Below are positions 9,451 to 19,490 of a stretch of 64,000 bases of DNA, in pieces. Each line of letters begins with the position of its first letter. Position 1 is the first letter of the stretch. Both the position numbers and the translations under genes were made by a program. This DNA comes from Diaphorobacter sp. HDW4B (GTDB lineage Bacteria; Pseudomonadota; Gammaproteobacteria; Burkholderiales; Burkholderiaceae_C), in assembly GCF_011305535.1 (NCBI RefSeq), contig NZ_CP049905.1, positions 4,524,001 to 4,588,000 of the forward strand, written 5' to 3'. Below the pieces are notes generated by a model. That model saw nothing but the letters and a program-made list of their open reading frames with translations. It did not search any database and was not told where the DNA came from.

Positions 9451-10656
9451 TCAGACGCGTTCGATGATCATGGCGGTGGATTGGCCTGCGGCGGCGCAGA
9501 GCGTGACCAGACCGGTGTTGAGATGGCGGCGCTCCAGTTCGTCCAGCACGGTGCCCAGCAGCATGCCGCCCGTTGCGCCGAGCGGATGGCCGAGCGCGAT
9601 GGAGCCGCCATTCACGTTGATGCGCGCAGGGTCGATATTGAAGTGGCGACCGTAGAGCATGGGCACGACGGCGAAGGCTTCGTTCACTTCAAAGAGATCG
9701 ATGTCGCCCACGGCCATGCCTGCTTTGGCGAGGGTTTTCTTCGTGACGGGCATGGGGCCGCCGAGGCTCAACAGCGGCTCGTCGGCGCAGGTGGTGGCGG
9801 CGCGAATGCGCGCGCGGGGTTGGAGTGCGTTGCGCTGGCCGAACTCCGCGCTGCCAAGCAGCACGGCGCATGCGCCATCGACGATGCCACTCGAATTGCC
9901 GCCGGTGTGGATGGGTTCGATCCGTTCAAGTTGCGGATAGCGGCGCAGCACGATGGACGAATAGCCCGCAGCCCCCGCTTTGTCGAACGCAGGCGGGAGC
10001 TTGGCGAGATCGGCCATGGTCGTGCCGGGGCGATGGGCTTCATCCCGTGCCAGAACCACGTTGCCTAGGCGATCACGCACAGGCACCAGCGATGCATCGA
10101 ACCTGCCGGAATCGACGGCTTCCGTCGCGCGGCGCTGGCTTTCGACGGCGTAGGCGTCCACCTGTTCGCGCGTGATGCCATCGAGCGCGGCCATCAGATC
10201 GGCAGCCACGCCGTTGGGGATGTAGGGGTAGCGTGCGCCGATGTTCGGATCGGTGTAGACCGCGCCGCCGTCGCTGCCGATCTGCACGCGCGACATGGAT
10301 TCCACGCCGCCGCCAATGCCCGCATCCGCTTGGCCGGAGGCGATCAGGCCGAAGACCATCTTCACGGTGTCGAGCGCGGAAGTGCAGAAGCGGTTGAGCT
10401 GAAAGCCCGATACCGAATCGCCATAACCGGCTTCCAGCAACGCAACACGCGTGATGTCCGCGCCTTGCTCGCCGATCGGCATGACCACGCCGAGGCCCAC
10501 ATCGTCGATCTCGGCGGGGTTGCTGATGCTGCGTTCGCGCAGCGCGGTCAGCACTTGTGTGGCCAGTTGCACCGGCGTGATGGTGTGCAGCGAACCGCTG
10601 GAGCGCCCCTTGCCGCGCGGCGTGCGCACGTGGTCGTAGATGAATACGTCTTGCAT
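9451..10656 (-). CDS. Acetyl-CoA acetyltransferase / 3-ketoacyl-CoA thiolase
   Basis: A 401-residue thiolase that cleaves 3-ketoacyl-CoA with CoA in the last step of beta-oxidation. The nucleophile Cys lies in [14 protein letters not shown] near residue 90. The conserved [15 protein letters not shown] lies near 352-359 with its active-site His. The second active-site Cys is in [13 protein letters not shown] near 387. It lies between the acyl-CoA ligase and the FadB-like gene, fitting a FadA-type partner of the latter. Degradative thiolase is more likely than a biosynthetic PhaA role because of this context. Confidence 0.93.
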   Translation of the reverse strand: MQDVFIYDHVRTPRGKGRSSGSLHTITPVQLATQVLTALRERSISNPAEIDDVGLGVVMPIGEQGADITRVALLEAGYGDSVSGFQLNRFCTSALDTVKMVFGLIASGQADAGIGGGVESMSRVQIGSDGGAVYTDPNIGARYPYIPNGVAADLMAALDGITREQVDAYAVESQRRATEAVDSGRFDASLVPVRDRLGNVVLARDEAHRPGTTMADLAKLPPAFDKAGAAGYSSIVLRRYPQLERIEPIHTGGNSSGIVDGACAVLLGSAEFGQRNALQPRARIRAATTCADEPLLSLGGPMPVTKKTLAKAGMAVGDIDLFEVNEAFAVVPMLYGRHFNIDPARINVNGGSIALGHPLGATGGMLLGTVLDELERRHLNTGLVTLCAAAGQSTAMIIERV

Positions 10657-10692
10657 GATGATCTTGTCTCGTCTGGATGGCGATGGATGAGG

Positions 10693-12306
10693 TCAGGACT
10701 TGCCCAGAAGATGCGTGCCGAAGCGGTTGCGCAGCTCCAGCTTGGAAAGCTTGCCGGTTGCTGTAAGCGGCATCTTGTCGATGAAGATCACGGCGTCGGG
10801 CATCCACCATTTGGCGATTTTTCCGTCGAGTGCGCTGAGCACTTCGGCTTCGGTCAGCGTGGCAGCTTCGCGCGGTTCGATCACGAGAATCGGGCGCTCG
10901 CCCCAGCGCTCATGTTGACCGGCAATGCATGCGGCCAGGTACACGCCGGGAATGGCGGTGGCGAGGTTTTCGAGATCGACGGAAGAAATCCACTCGCCAC
11001 CCGATTTGATGACATCCTTGCTGCGATCGGTGAGGCGCATGTAGCCGTCCTCGTCGATCAACGCCACGTCGCCCGTGGGCAGCCAGCCGTCGGGCGTGGT
11101 GGCGTCGGCGGGGGCGTTGAAGTAGCGCTTGATGACCCATGGCGCGCGCACCTGCAGCTCGCCCGGTTGCTTGCTGCCCCAGGGGATTTCCTTGCCTGCA
11201 TCATCGACGGTGCGCATGTCGGCTCCGGGCACGGCGCGGCCTGCGGATTGGTAGATGGTGCGGTGCTGCTCTTTCAGCGGCACGTCGCGGTGCTGCGCGA
11301 GCGGTTGCGATGTGGTGGTCATCGCTGCGGTCTCGGTCATGCCCCAGCCTTGCGTGACCTGAATGCCGAGCGCGTGATAAGCCTCGATCATCGACAACGG
11401 CGTGGGCGATCCGCCCAGCAGCAGGCGCTTGAGCGTGGGCACGCGCACGTTGTTCTGCTGCATGTAGGACAGCACATTGAACCAGATCGTGGGCACGCCG
11501 ATCGACATGGTCACGCCTTCCTGATCGATGAGGCGATGCAGCGATGCACCGTCCAGCTTGGAGCCCGGCAGCACCAGCTTGGCACCCGTGAGCGTGGTGG
11601 CGAAGGGCGACTCCCACGCGTTGGCGTGGAACATGGGAACGACGGGCATCAGCACGCTCATGGCCGAGACGTTCTGCGCATCCGGCAGCGAGACGGCGTA
11701 GGCGTGGATGACGGTGGAGCGATGCGTGTAGAGCACGCCCTTGGGCTGGCCGGTGGTGCCGGAGGTGTAGCAGAGAAAGGCGTCGGAGCGCTCGTCGAAC
11801 TCGGGCCAGACCATGTCGCCCGCGTGCTGTGCGAGCAGGGCTTCGTAGTCGGATGGCGCGGTGCCATCGGCGCTGTCAAGGCACAGCCAGTGGCGCACGC
11901 TGGGGCAGTGCGGGCGCACCTTGTCCACCAGCTCCTGAAAATCGGCCGAGTAGAACAGTGCCACGTCCTGGGCGTTGTTGATGATGTAGACGATCTGCTC
12001 GACGAACAGACGCGGATTCACGGTGTGGCAGATTGCGCCGATGCCGGGAATGCCGAAGTACATCTCGTAGTGGCGGTGGTCGTTCCACGCGAGGGTTGCG
12101 ACGCGGTCGCCGTGTTGAATCCCCATGGCTTTGAGGCCCTGCGCGAGCTTGCGGGCGCGCAGTTCGCAGTCGGCATAGGTGTGGCGAACGGTCTGGCCAT
12201 GGATCACGGAGACGATTTCGCCATGCTTGTGGTGGCGCGCCGCCCCTTGCAGCAGGTTGCTGAGCAAAAAGGGGATGTCCATGGCGTGCGAGGCGTGCAA
12301 ACTCAT
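10693..12306 (-). CDS. AlkK-like medium/long-chain acyl-CoA ligase
   Basis: A 537-residue AMP-forming acyl-CoA synthetase that activates fatty acids with ATP and CoA. The adenylation signature [20 protein letters not shown] lies near residues 178-197. The later [10 protein letters not shown], the [20 protein letters not shown] block and the C-terminal [13 protein letters not shown] with its catalytic Lys are all present. The N-terminal half ([35 protein letters not shown]) resembles AlkK-type medium-chain ligases. It is the first gene of the minus-strand beta-oxidation run and is divergent from the racemase-like gene across 186 bp. Chain-length preference is inferred, not seen. Confidence 0.92.
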   Translation of the reverse strand: MSLHASHAMDIPFLLSNLLQGAARHHKHGEIVSVIHGQTVRHTYADCELRARKLAQGLKAMGIQHGDRVATLAWNDHRHYEMYFGIPGIGAICHTVNPRLFVEQIVYIINNAQDVALFYSADFQELVDKVRPHCPSVRHWLCLDSADGTAPSDYEALLAQHAGDMVWPEFDERSDAFLCYTSGTTGQPKGVLYTHRSTVIHAYAVSLPDAQNVSAMSVLMPVVPMFHANAWESPFATTLTGAKLVLPGSKLDGASLHRLIDQEGVTMSIGVPTIWFNVLSYMQQNNVRVPTLKRLLLGGSPTPLSMIEAYHALGIQVTQGWGMTETAAMTTTSQPLAQHRDVPLKEQHRTIYQSAGRAVPGADMRTVDDAGKEIPWGSKQPGELQVRAPWVIKRYFNAPADATTPDGWLPTGDVALIDEDGYMRLTDRSKDVIKSGGEWISSVDLENLATAIPGVYLAACIAGQHERWGERPILVIEPREAATLTEAEVLSALDGKIAKWWMPDAVIFIDKMPLTATGKLSKLELRNRFGTHLLGKS

Positions 12307-12492
12307 TTCAACTGTCTCCGGTTGGTCCGTTATGGCTGCATATTGCCGCCTGCGGCGGAAGCTGCCAATCGTCCGGAGCGACGATTTTTGGCGATGAGGC
12401 CGTCAGCGCCCAAGGTCGTCGGATACGACGATTGCCCTGCGGGGCGTGTGCCGCAATACTCCTCGATCATCAGAAACCAACGGAACGCAGGC

Positions 12493-13575
12493 ATGACTGG
12501 ACCGCTCAACGGATTGAAGGTTGTCGAAATGCAGGGCCTCGGCCCGGCGCCGTTCTGCGGGATGGTTCTGGCCGATCTGGGGGCCGAGGTGCTGCGCATT
12601 GCGCGTCCGGGTACCTTGCAGGATGCGCACGATGTGCTGGCGCGTGGGCGGCAGGTGCTGATGCTCGATCTGCGCGACGAGGCACAGCGCGAGCGCGCAT
12701 TGACCTTGATCGCTCGGGCGGATGTGCTGATCGAAGGCTTTCGTCCCGGCGTGATGGAGCGTCTGGGGCTGGGGCCGGATGCCTGCCATGCACGCAATCC
12801 GGCGCTGGTCTATGGGCGCATGACGGGCTGGGGGCAGTCGGGGCCGCTGTCGCACGCCGCCGGGCATGACATCAACTACATCTCGATCAGCGGAGCGCTG
12901 CACGCCGTGGGACCCGCGAACCAGAAACCGTCGATTCCGCTGAACTATGTGGGCGACTTCGGCGGCGGTGCGATGCTGCTGGCCGTGGGGGTTCTGAGCG
13001 CCTTGCACGAGGCCCGGCGAACGGGTCGCGGGCAGGTGGTGGATGCTGCGATGACCGATGGCGCGGCGCTGCTCTCGGCCATGATGTATGGCTTCAAGGC
13101 CGAAGGTTCATGGAACAACGAGCGCGGCGAAAACCTGCTCGATGGCGGAGCGCATTTCTACGACACCTATGCCTGCGCCGATGGCAAGTTCATCGCCATG
13201 GGTCCCATCGAGCCGCAGTTCTATGCGGAGTTTCGGCGCATTGTGGGGCTCGCGGACGATCCCGATTTCGACCACCAGACTGACAAGCGCTGGTGGCCGC
13301 GTTTGAAGGTGCGGCTGGCCGATCTGTTTCGCACGCGCACACGCGACGAGTGGTGCACCTTGCTGGAAGGCACTGACGCCTGCGTCACGCCGGTGCTCGA
13401 TTGGGACGAGGCTCCCGCGCATCCGCACAACGTGGCGCGCAGCACGTTCGCCAGCGATGCGGGGCTGCTGCAGCCTGCGCCCGCGCCGCGTTTCAGCGGT
13501 CACGACTTGAAGTTGCCCGCACGTCCGGTGAGCGCCGATGAAGACGCCATACTGGCACGCTGGAATGCGGCGTGA
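12493..13575 (+). CDS. Alpha-methylacyl-CoA racemase-like CaiB/BaiF protein
   Basis: A 360-residue CaiB/BaiF-family protein. It has the racemase catalytic pair at the expected positions: His125-Asp126 in [10 protein letters not shown] and Asp155 in [11 protein letters not shown]. These match the His126/Asp156 pair of the mycobacterial alpha-methylacyl-CoA racemase. The family blocks [29 protein letters not shown] and [12 protein letters not shown] are present. The start is the ATG at 12493, giving [13 protein letters not shown]. The much longer open frame upstream is antisense to the ligase. Its role is probably epimerisation of 2-methyl-branched acyl-CoA so that beta-oxidation can proceed. 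It lies 45 bp before an acyl-CoA dehydrogenase gene and they likely form one operon. Confidence 0.92.
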   Translation: MTGPLNGLKVVEMQGLGPAPFCGMVLADLGAEVLRIARPGTLQDAHDVLARGRQVLMLDLRDEAQRERALTLIARADVLIEGFRPGVMERLGLGPDACHARNPALVYGRMTGWGQSGPLSHAAGHDINYISISGALHAVGPANQKPSIPLNYVGDFGGGAMLLAVGVLSALHEARRTGRGQVVDAAMTDGAALLSAMMYGFKAEGSWNNERGENLLDGGAHFYDTYACADGKFIAMGPIEPQFYAEFRRIVGLADDPDFDHQTDKRWWPRLKVRLADLFRTRTRDEWCTLLEGTDACVTPVLDWDEAPAHPHNVARSTFASDAGLLQPAPAPRFSGHDLKLPARPVSADEDAILARWNAA

Positions 13576-13620
13576 GCATGGGTATGAGCATCCAACCGAC
13601 AACGATTCAGGAAGACAGCC

Positions 13621-14766
13621 ATGATTGATTTTCAACGCCCTTGGGAAGATGCCGACCTGAGCATGTTCCGCCAGACCGTGACGCGCTTCATGCTGGACGA
13701 GCTGGAGCCCGCCGATGAAAAGGCGCGCGAGGAAGGCAATGTGGGCCACGCGATCTGGCGGCGCGCGGGCGAGCTGGGCTTGCTGTGCACGGACGTGCCC
13801 GATGAATTCGGTGGCGGTGGTGGCGATTTCCGGCACGAGGCGGTGATTGGCGAGGAGCTGTATCGCCGCTCGCTCACCGGCATGAACATCGCCGTGCACA
13901 GCATCGTCGCGCATTACGTGCTCAACCATGGAACCGACGAGCAGAAGCAGCGCTGGCTGCCGCGCATGGCGCGTGGCGAGATGGTGGGCGCGATTGCGAT
14001 GACCGAACCGGGCGCGGGCTCGGATCTGCAGGGCATACGTCTGCGTGCCAACAAGGAGGGCGACCACTACGTGCTCAACGGCTCCAAGACCTTCATCAGC
14101 AACGGGCTGTTGGCGGGGCTGGTGCTGGTGGTGGCGCGCACCGATATGAATGCGGGATCGAAGGGCATTTCGATCATCGCCGTGGAGACCGAAGGCCGCG
14201 AAGGGTATCGCGTGGGACGCGTGCTCGACAAGATCGGCATGAAGGCGCAGGACACGTCCGAGCTGTTCTTCGACGATGTGCGTGTGCCCGTGGATTGTCT
14301 GCTCGGTGGGCCGGAAGGACGGGGCTTTGCGCAGCTCATGTCGGATCTGTCGTTCGAGCGTTTGCTGATCGGTGTGAACTCGCTGGCCATGATGGAAGGC
14401 GCATACGAGGCGACGCTGGCCTATGTGCGCGAGCGCCAGGCGTTTGGCAAGCCAGTGGCGGAGTTCCAGAACACGCGCTTCAAGCTGGCCGAAATCGCCA
14501 CGCAGATTCGCGTGGGGCGGGCTTTCATCGACCAGTGCATTCAGCAGCAACTGGAAGGAAAGCTCGACGCGACTACGGCATCGATGGCCAAGCTCTGGGC
14601 GTCGGATGCGCTGGGCCGCTGCGTGGATGAGTGCGTGCAGCTTTTTGGCGGGTATGGCTACATGAACGAGTACCTGATCGGCCGCATGTACGTGGACACG
14701 CGCATTCAGCGCATCTACGGCGGCACGAGCGAGATCATGAAGGAAGTCATCGCGCGCGCGATGTGA
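13621..14766 (+). CDS. Acyl-CoA dehydrogenase
   Basis: A 381-residue FAD-dependent acyl-CoA dehydrogenase, the first oxidation of beta-oxidation, passing electrons to ETF. The signatures AIAMTEPGAGSDLQGI and the C-terminal QLFGGYGYMNEYLIGRMY and RIYGGTSEIMKEV are clear. The position of the MCAD catalytic Glu (YEGT) is Gly here (YGGT). In long-chain and isovaleryl-type enzymes the base sits on another helix, and the segment around MMEGAYEATLAYVRER could hold it. Substrate is probably a long or branched acyl-CoA, in line with the racemase-like gene upstream. The stop lies 12 bp from that of the convergent LuxR-type regulator. Confidence 0.94.
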   Translation: MIDFQRPWEDADLSMFRQTVTRFMLDELEPADEKAREEGNVGHAIWRRAGELGLLCTDVPDEFGGGGGDFRHEAVIGEELYRRSLTGMNIAVHSIVAHYVLNHGTDEQKQRWLPRMARGEMVGAIAMTEPGAGSDLQGIRLRANKEGDHYVLNGSKTFISNGLLAGLVLVVARTDMNAGSKGISIIAVETEGREGYRVGRVLDKIGMKAQDTSELFFDDVRVPVDCLLGGPEGRGFAQLMSDLSFERLLIGVNSLAMMEGAYEATLAYVRERQAFGKPVAEFQNTRFKLAEIATQIRVGRAFIDQCIQQQLEGKLDATTASMAKLWASDALGRCVDECVQLFGGYGYMNEYLIGRMYVDTRIQRIYGGTSEIMKEVIARAM

Positions 14767-14778
14767 ATGCGCAGCCCT

Positions 14779-17442
14779 TCACAAGATCAGCCGCAACCTG
14801 CGTGCGAGCGCCACGGCCTGCGTGCGGCTGCTGGCGTTGAGCTTGGTGTTGATGTGGCGAAGATGGGTGCGCACCGTCGTGTCGGCCACCACCAATTTTT
14901 CGGCGATGGCGCTGTTGGAGTAGCCCTCGGCCAGCAACTGGAGCACATGCAGCTCCTTGCGCGTGAGTGGCTCGATCAGGGGCTCCGGCGTGTCCTGCGG
15001 ATTGTCGGTTTCGGCGGAGATCTGCGCATCGACGCGCAGTTGCTCCAGATACTCGGCGAAGATCGGATCGCTGCCCGCAGAGCCTTGTTCGAGTGCGCGT
15101 GACAGATAGCTTGCCAGCAGCGGCTTGATCCACGGAGCCTCGTCGAGCACCAGTCGGAAGAAGCCCTCGCGGCAGGTGGTCTGCAGCACGTTGGCGATGC
15201 GTTGAAGCGCTTCGCCCGTATGCCCGGCGCGGTGTTCCGCAATCGACTGGAGGATGCGCAGCTTGATGGCGCGGCGCGTGCGGCCTTGGCGTTCGGCTTC
15301 CACGGCGCGGTGTGCGGCTTCGACGGCTGCTGACGCGGAATCGCCAAAGCATGCACGCCAGCGCAGTTGCGCGAGTTCGGGGTATTCGACGTCCTGCGCC
15401 AGCAAGCGGTAGTTCTGCAGCTCCTGCGGTTGTGCAATCTGCGCGGCGCGGTCTAGTTCTTCGCGTGCGCTTTGGCTGTTGCCCTGCTGCATGTAGATGC
15501 GCGCACGCTCCAGATGCGATGCGGAAATCAGCCTCGGCAGTCGGCGCACATGACCCAGATGTTCCAGTTCCATCAGCGAGTGCAGAGCGCTGTCCACGTC
15601 ACCCGCATTGAACGCCAGCCGCGCGCGCAGCGAGTGCCCGAGGATCATGTGGTCGGGCAAGCCCACATCGCGCGCCATCGGCAGGTAGATGCTGAGCAGG
15701 TGATCGGCCTTGTCGAGCTGGTTGGCCTCGTACAGCGCGCAGGCATGCAGCACACCGGCCCAGGCGTTGCCGTGGCTCTGGTTGAAGGTGGCAAGGTGCG
15801 TGGCTTCCACGGCGATGCGAAAGCGCGCAGAGGCTTGGCGCATACGACCCTCGAACAGATCAAGCATGCCTTCCAGCGACTCGGCGTACATGCGGTTGAA
15901 CGCGCTGGTGCCGAAGCGCGAACGTGCCATGTCGAGCAGCTTGCGCGACTCTTCGGGAATGCCAAGAATGGACGAGATGTTCGCCATCAGATTGATGAGC
16001 GCGCTGTCGGCGAAGGGCAGGTCGGACGGCATGGCAGCGAGTGCGCGTCGGCCCACGGCGTGGGCATCGGCATAGTGCTCCTGCAGCGCGAGCAGCATGG
16101 CGCGCAGCGAGAGGTGCTCGGACTCTGCGCTTTGCGAATCGGACGAGGACAAGGGGGCCGCAGAGTCCAGCAGTGTCTGTGTTTCGATGGGGCCGCGCGT
16201 GAAGCAGGCGGCCCACAGCGAGAGATGCGCAAGCCGTGGATGTGCCTGCAGCAGCGCGGGCGGAAGGCTTTGAAACCAGCGGTCGAGCAGCCGCAGCCGT
16301 CCTTGATCGAGAAACGATTCGGCATGCGTCGACAGCAGCGTGATGGTGCGCGCGTGGTCATGCGCGAGCACGGTATGATCGATGGCGGGGACCGGGCGTT
16401 GCTCGGCCTCGTAGGCCTGTGATGCGGCCAGATGGAGTTGCGTGCACAGACCCGAGCCGCGTTGCTCCAATCGCGATTGAAGAAACGACGCGAACAGGGC
16501 GTGATAACGCCAGGCGGGCGGGTCATCGCCAATGCGGGTGAGGAACACACCGTGCGTGGCCAGATGCTCCAGCATGGCGGCGCAGTCGGTGTCGGGGTTC
16601 AGCGCGGCGCAGACCGGAACGGTCAGGTGGCGCAGCACGCTGGTGCGCAGCAGGAACTCGCGCACTTCGGGCGTCTCGTGTGCGAGCACATCTTCGGCAA
16701 GGTATTCGGCCAGCGCCTGATCGTTGCCGGAGAAGCGCTCGGCCAGCGCCACCGTATCCGGCTTGTGCTGCAGCGCCAGAGACGCCAGCCACAGGCCGGT
16801 CGCCCAGCCTTCGCAGCGGTTGTGCAGCGTGACCATGGCATGTTCGGGCACATGCGCCAGGCGGTTGCGCAGAAAGCTGCGGGTTTCGTCGAGGCTGAAT
16901 CGCAATTGCGCGGGGCCGACCTCCACCAGTTGCCCGCGTGCGCGCAATCGACCAAAGCCGAGATCAGGCCAGCTGCGGCAACCCACGACCAGTTGGCCGC
17001 CGCGCGGCAGGCGTTCGATCAGCTCGCGCAGCAGGCCCAGCACACCGGGGCTGCGCAGCGTGTCGAGCTCGTCCATGAAGAAGGTGAAGCCGCTCGGGTG
17101 CGTGGAGATGGCGTCCACCGCTTCCACGGGGCTGTAGGGCAAGGCCGTGCTGATGCCGGTCTGCACCATCATCTCGCCCAGATAGTGGACGAAGCGGGAC
17201 ATGTCGTTGTCCTGTGCATCCAGCGTGAGCCACGCGACGGACTGGCCGCGTTCTTCCAGAGAGCGGTAGTACTGCATCATCGCCGTGCTCTTGCCGAAGC
17301 CCGCAGGCGCGCGGACCAAGATCACGCGTGCGGTGCCGGCGTCTTCCATGCCAGCGGGGTGTCGCTGCACCTGATACGGAGTCGATGCGGGCGGCGTGAG
17401 CTTGGTGCCAAGGCGTGGGATCGGAGCGGGAGCGGAGGGCAT
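14779..17442 (-). CDS. LuxR-family regulator of the MalT/AlkS (LAL) type
   Basis: An 887-residue large ATP-binding LuxR regulator. A Walker A motif, APAGFGKST, lies at residues 45-53 of an NTPase domain, with a FMDELDTL Walker B-like segment. A long helical, TPR-like sensor region follows. The C terminus (about 825-887) is a LuxR DNA-binding domain with LTRKELHVLQLLAEGYSNSA and TVRTHLRHINTKL. Length and layout match MalT and AlkS, which switch on catabolic operons when they bind an inducer. It sits beside the racemase/dehydrogenase pair and the divergent ligase operon, so it is the natural candidate to control them. This is inference from position. Confidence 0.92.
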   Translation of the reverse strand: MPSAPAPIPRLGTKLTPPASTPYQVQRHPAGMEDAGTARVILVRAPAGFGKSTAMMQYYRSLEERGQSVAWLTLDAQDNDMSRFVHYLGEMMVQTGISTALPYSPVEAVDAISTHPSGFTFFMDELDTLRSPGVLGLLRELIERLPRGGQLVVGCRSWPDLGFGRLRARGQLVEVGPAQLRFSLDETRSFLRNRLAHVPEHAMVTLHNRCEGWATGLWLASLALQHKPDTVALAERFSGNDQALAEYLAEDVLAHETPEVREFLLRTSVLRHLTVPVCAALNPDTDCAAMLEHLATHGVFLTRIGDDPPAWRYHALFASFLQSRLEQRGSGLCTQLHLAASQAYEAEQRPVPAIDHTVLAHDHARTITLLSTHAESFLDQGRLRLLDRWFQSLPPALLQAHPRLAHLSLWAACFTRGPIETQTLLDSAAPLSSSDSQSAESEHLSLRAMLLALQEHYADAHAVGRRALAAMPSDLPFADSALINLMANISSILGIPEESRKLLDMARSRFGTSAFNRMYAESLEGMLDLFEGRMRQASARFRIAVEATHLATFNQSHGNAWAGVLHACALYEANQLDKADHLLSIYLPMARDVGLPDHMILGHSLRARLAFNAGDVDSALHSLMELEHLGHVRRLPRLISASHLERARIYMQQGNSQSAREELDRAAQIAQPQELQNYRLLAQDVEYPELAQLRWRACFGDSASAAVEAAHRAVEAERQGRTRRAIKLRILQSIAEHRAGHTGEALQRIANVLQTTCREGFFRLVLDEAPWIKPLLASYLSRALEQGSAGSDPIFAEYLEQLRVDAQISAETDNPQDTPEPLIEPLTRKELHVLQLLAEGYSNSAIAEKLVVADTTVRTHLRHINTKLNASSRTQAVALARRLRLIL

Positions 17443-17521
17443 GGAGCGCTGAAATGGACTACGGGACGGACTGCCGGACGGTTTGAAGGCAGTCTACGTG
17501 AGCCATTCCAATTGGCAATCA

Positions 17522-17560
17522 TGAAAAACGCCGCATGTCCGGTCGGTGACATGCGGCGTT
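17522..17560 (-). terminator. Rho-independent terminator after the LivK-type gene
   Basis: A perfect 12-bp inverted repeat (AACGCCGCATGT at 17527-17538, partner at 17549-17560) encloses a 10-nt loop. On the minus strand the stem is followed by a T run. It lies 27 bp beyond the stop codon of the periplasmic binding protein gene. Confidence 0.9.
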
Positions 17561-17586
17561 GGAAGGCAACAGCCCGGCTTGCTGGT

Positions 17587-18813
17587 TTACTTCTTCACCA
17601 GTTTGCAGGTGGACTGCTCGATGGGGCGGAAGGCCTTCTCTGCGGGAATGGTGGCCTTGAGCTTGTAGTAATCCCAGGGCTTGGTGGACTCTTCGGGCGT
17701 CTTCACTTCGTAGAGGTACATGTCGTGCACCATGCGGCCATCGTCGCGGATCTTGCCGTTCTGCGCGAACACGTCGCTCACGGGCATCTTCTTCATCGCG
17801 GCGACTGTGGCCTTGGCTTCGTCGGTGCCAGCGGCCTGCACGCCCTTCAGGTAGTGCAGCACGGCGGAATAGGTGCCCACCTGCACGATGGTCGGCATCT
17901 TTTTGCGTTGATCGAAGAAGCGCTTGGACCACGCGCGGGAGTCATCGTTGCGATCCCAGTAGAAGCCGTCAGTCAGGAACAGGCCCTTGGCAGTTTTGAG
18001 TCCCAGCGCGTGGATGTCGGTGATGTGGATGAGCGAGGCGGCCAGCACCTGCTTGGGCGTGACGCCGAATTCAGAGGCCTGCTTGATCAGGTTGGCGGTG
18101 TCGCCAGCGGCGTTGGCCAGACCGATCACGTCGGCCTTGGAAGCCTGTGCCTGCACGATCTGCGAGGAGAAATCGCCCGCGCCCAGTGCGTGCTTGGAAG
18201 TGCCCAACACCGTGCCGCCAGCGCTCTTGAGGGCTTCTTCAAAACCGCCGCGCAGTGCTTTGCCGCCCGCGTAGTCGGCCTCGATGAAGTACCAGGTCTT
18301 CTTGCCGGATTCGGTGATCGCACGCGCCGTGCCCTGACCTTGCGAGTATTCGTCGTAGGCCCAGTGGATGGTGGTGGCGTTGCAGTCGTCGTTGGTGATG
18401 CGCAGCGAGGCCGGGCCAGTGGGCAGCACAACCTTGTTCTTTTCGGCGGCCAGATTCATCACCGCGAGCGTGACTGCGGAGGAGGGCAGATCGGTGATCA
18501 TGTCCACGCCTTCGCGGTCGAACCAGGTGCGGGCGATGGAGGCACCGACGTCGGGCTTGAGCTGCATGTCGGCCGACAGCAGCTTGACCTTGAAGTTGGG
18601 CTTGTTCTGCGCGACGAAATCATCGATCGCCATCTGCGCGGCCAGCACCGAACCCCGACCGCTGGCGTCGGAATACACCCCCGACAGATCGGTGAGCACG
18701 CCGATGCGGACCTCACCGTCGGAGACGCCCTGGGCCGAGGCCTGGCCGACGGCTCCGGCAAGCAGCATGGCGGCGGTCAGCGCGCGAAAGGGGGAACGAA
18801 AGGTGCGTGGCAT
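17587..18813 (-). CDS. LivK-type ABC transporter substrate-binding protein
   Basis: A 408-residue periplasmic binding protein of the branched-chain amino acid family (type 1 fold). An N-terminal signal peptide probably ends at ASA-Q28. The mature start (VRIGVLTDLSGVYSDASGRG) and the EYSQGQGTARAITESGKKTWYF type segments fit the family. No permease or ATPase genes of the LIV system are nearby. Such orphan binding proteins in Burkholderiales often serve aromatic or fatty acid-like ligands, so its place next to the acyl-CoA block may mean that it delivers that block's substrate (inference). A clear terminator follows. Confidence 0.9.
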   Translation of the reverse strand: MPRTFRSPFRALTAAMLLAGAVGQASAQGVSDGEVRIGVLTDLSGVYSDASGRGSVLAAQMAIDDFVAQNKPNFKVKLLSADMQLKPDVGASIARTWFDREGVDMITDLPSSAVTLAVMNLAAEKNKVVLPTGPASLRITNDDCNATTIHWAYDEYSQGQGTARAITESGKKTWYFIEADYAGGKALRGGFEEALKSAGGTVLGTSKHALGAGDFSSQIVQAQASKADVIGLANAAGDTANLIKQASEFGVTPKQVLAASLIHITDIHALGLKTAKGLFLTDGFYWDRNDDSRAWSKRFFDQRKKMPTIVQVGTYSAVLHYLKGVQAAGTDEAKATVAAMKKMPVSDVFAQNGKIRDDGRMVHDMYLYEVKTPEESTKPWDYYKLKATIPAEKAFRPIEQSTCKLVKK

Positions 18814-18990
18814 GCGGTGGTCTCCTGCATCGAATGTGTGAAGTGGCTGGCAGCGCAGGCGACATCGGCCTGTGCTTTGTCTGTGAGCCCATTGTTCAGC
18901 AGGAGGGAGGAGCGCGTGAATCGTCTTATCGGACGATCTTTGTGCGCGGCAGCTACACGTAAACCCGAAGGGGCAAGCTAGTGCAGGTGC

Positions 18991-19446
18991 TTATTTCTGC
19001 GGGCGAACTTCGTCGACCAGCGCGCGGAACTCGTCGATGTCCTCGAAGCTGCGGTAGACGCTGGCAAAGCGGATGTAGGCGACCTTGTCGAGCTTCTTCA
19101 ACTCGCGCATGACCAGTTCGCCCAGACGTGATGAGAGGATTTCGCGCTGGCCCAGATTGAGCAGCTTTTCCTCGATGCGTTCGATGGCGTTGTCGATCTG
19201 TTCGGTGCTCACGGGGCGCTTGCGCAGGGCGAGCTTGAAGGAGCCGTGCAGCTTCTGATGGTCGAACTCCACGCGGCGGCCGTCCTTCTTGACGATCGTG
19301 GGGAAGTTGACCTCGGGGCGCTCGTAGGTGGTGAAGCGCTTGTCGCACGCGCCGCAGCGGCGGCGGCGGCGAATGAAATCCCCATCTTCGGACACGCGGG
19401 TTTCCGCGACCTGGGTTTCAGGGTGTCCGCAGAAGGGGCATTTCAT
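18991..19446 (-). CDS. nrdR: Transcriptional repressor NrdR
   Basis: A 151-residue repressor of ribonucleotide reductase genes. A zinc ribbon is formed by Cys3, Cys6, Cys31 and Cys34 ([10 protein letters not shown] and [20 protein letters not shown]). The ATP-cone domain follows and senses ATP/dATP. Length is normal for the family. It lies 44 bp downstream of glyA on the same strand with no visible terminator between, the usual glyA-nrdR pairing of Betaproteobacteria. Confidence 0.97.
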   Translation of the reverse strand: MKCPFCGHPETQVAETRVSEDGDFIRRRRRCGACDKRFTTYERPEVNFPTIVKKDGRRVEFDHQKLHGSFKLALRKRPVSTEQIDNAIERIEEKLLNLGQREILSSRLGELVMRELKKLDKVAYIRFASVYRSFEDIDEFRALVDEVRPQK

Positions 19447-19490
19447 GGTGTTGACTCGTCAGTGATGAATCAATGAACGACTTTAGCGAA

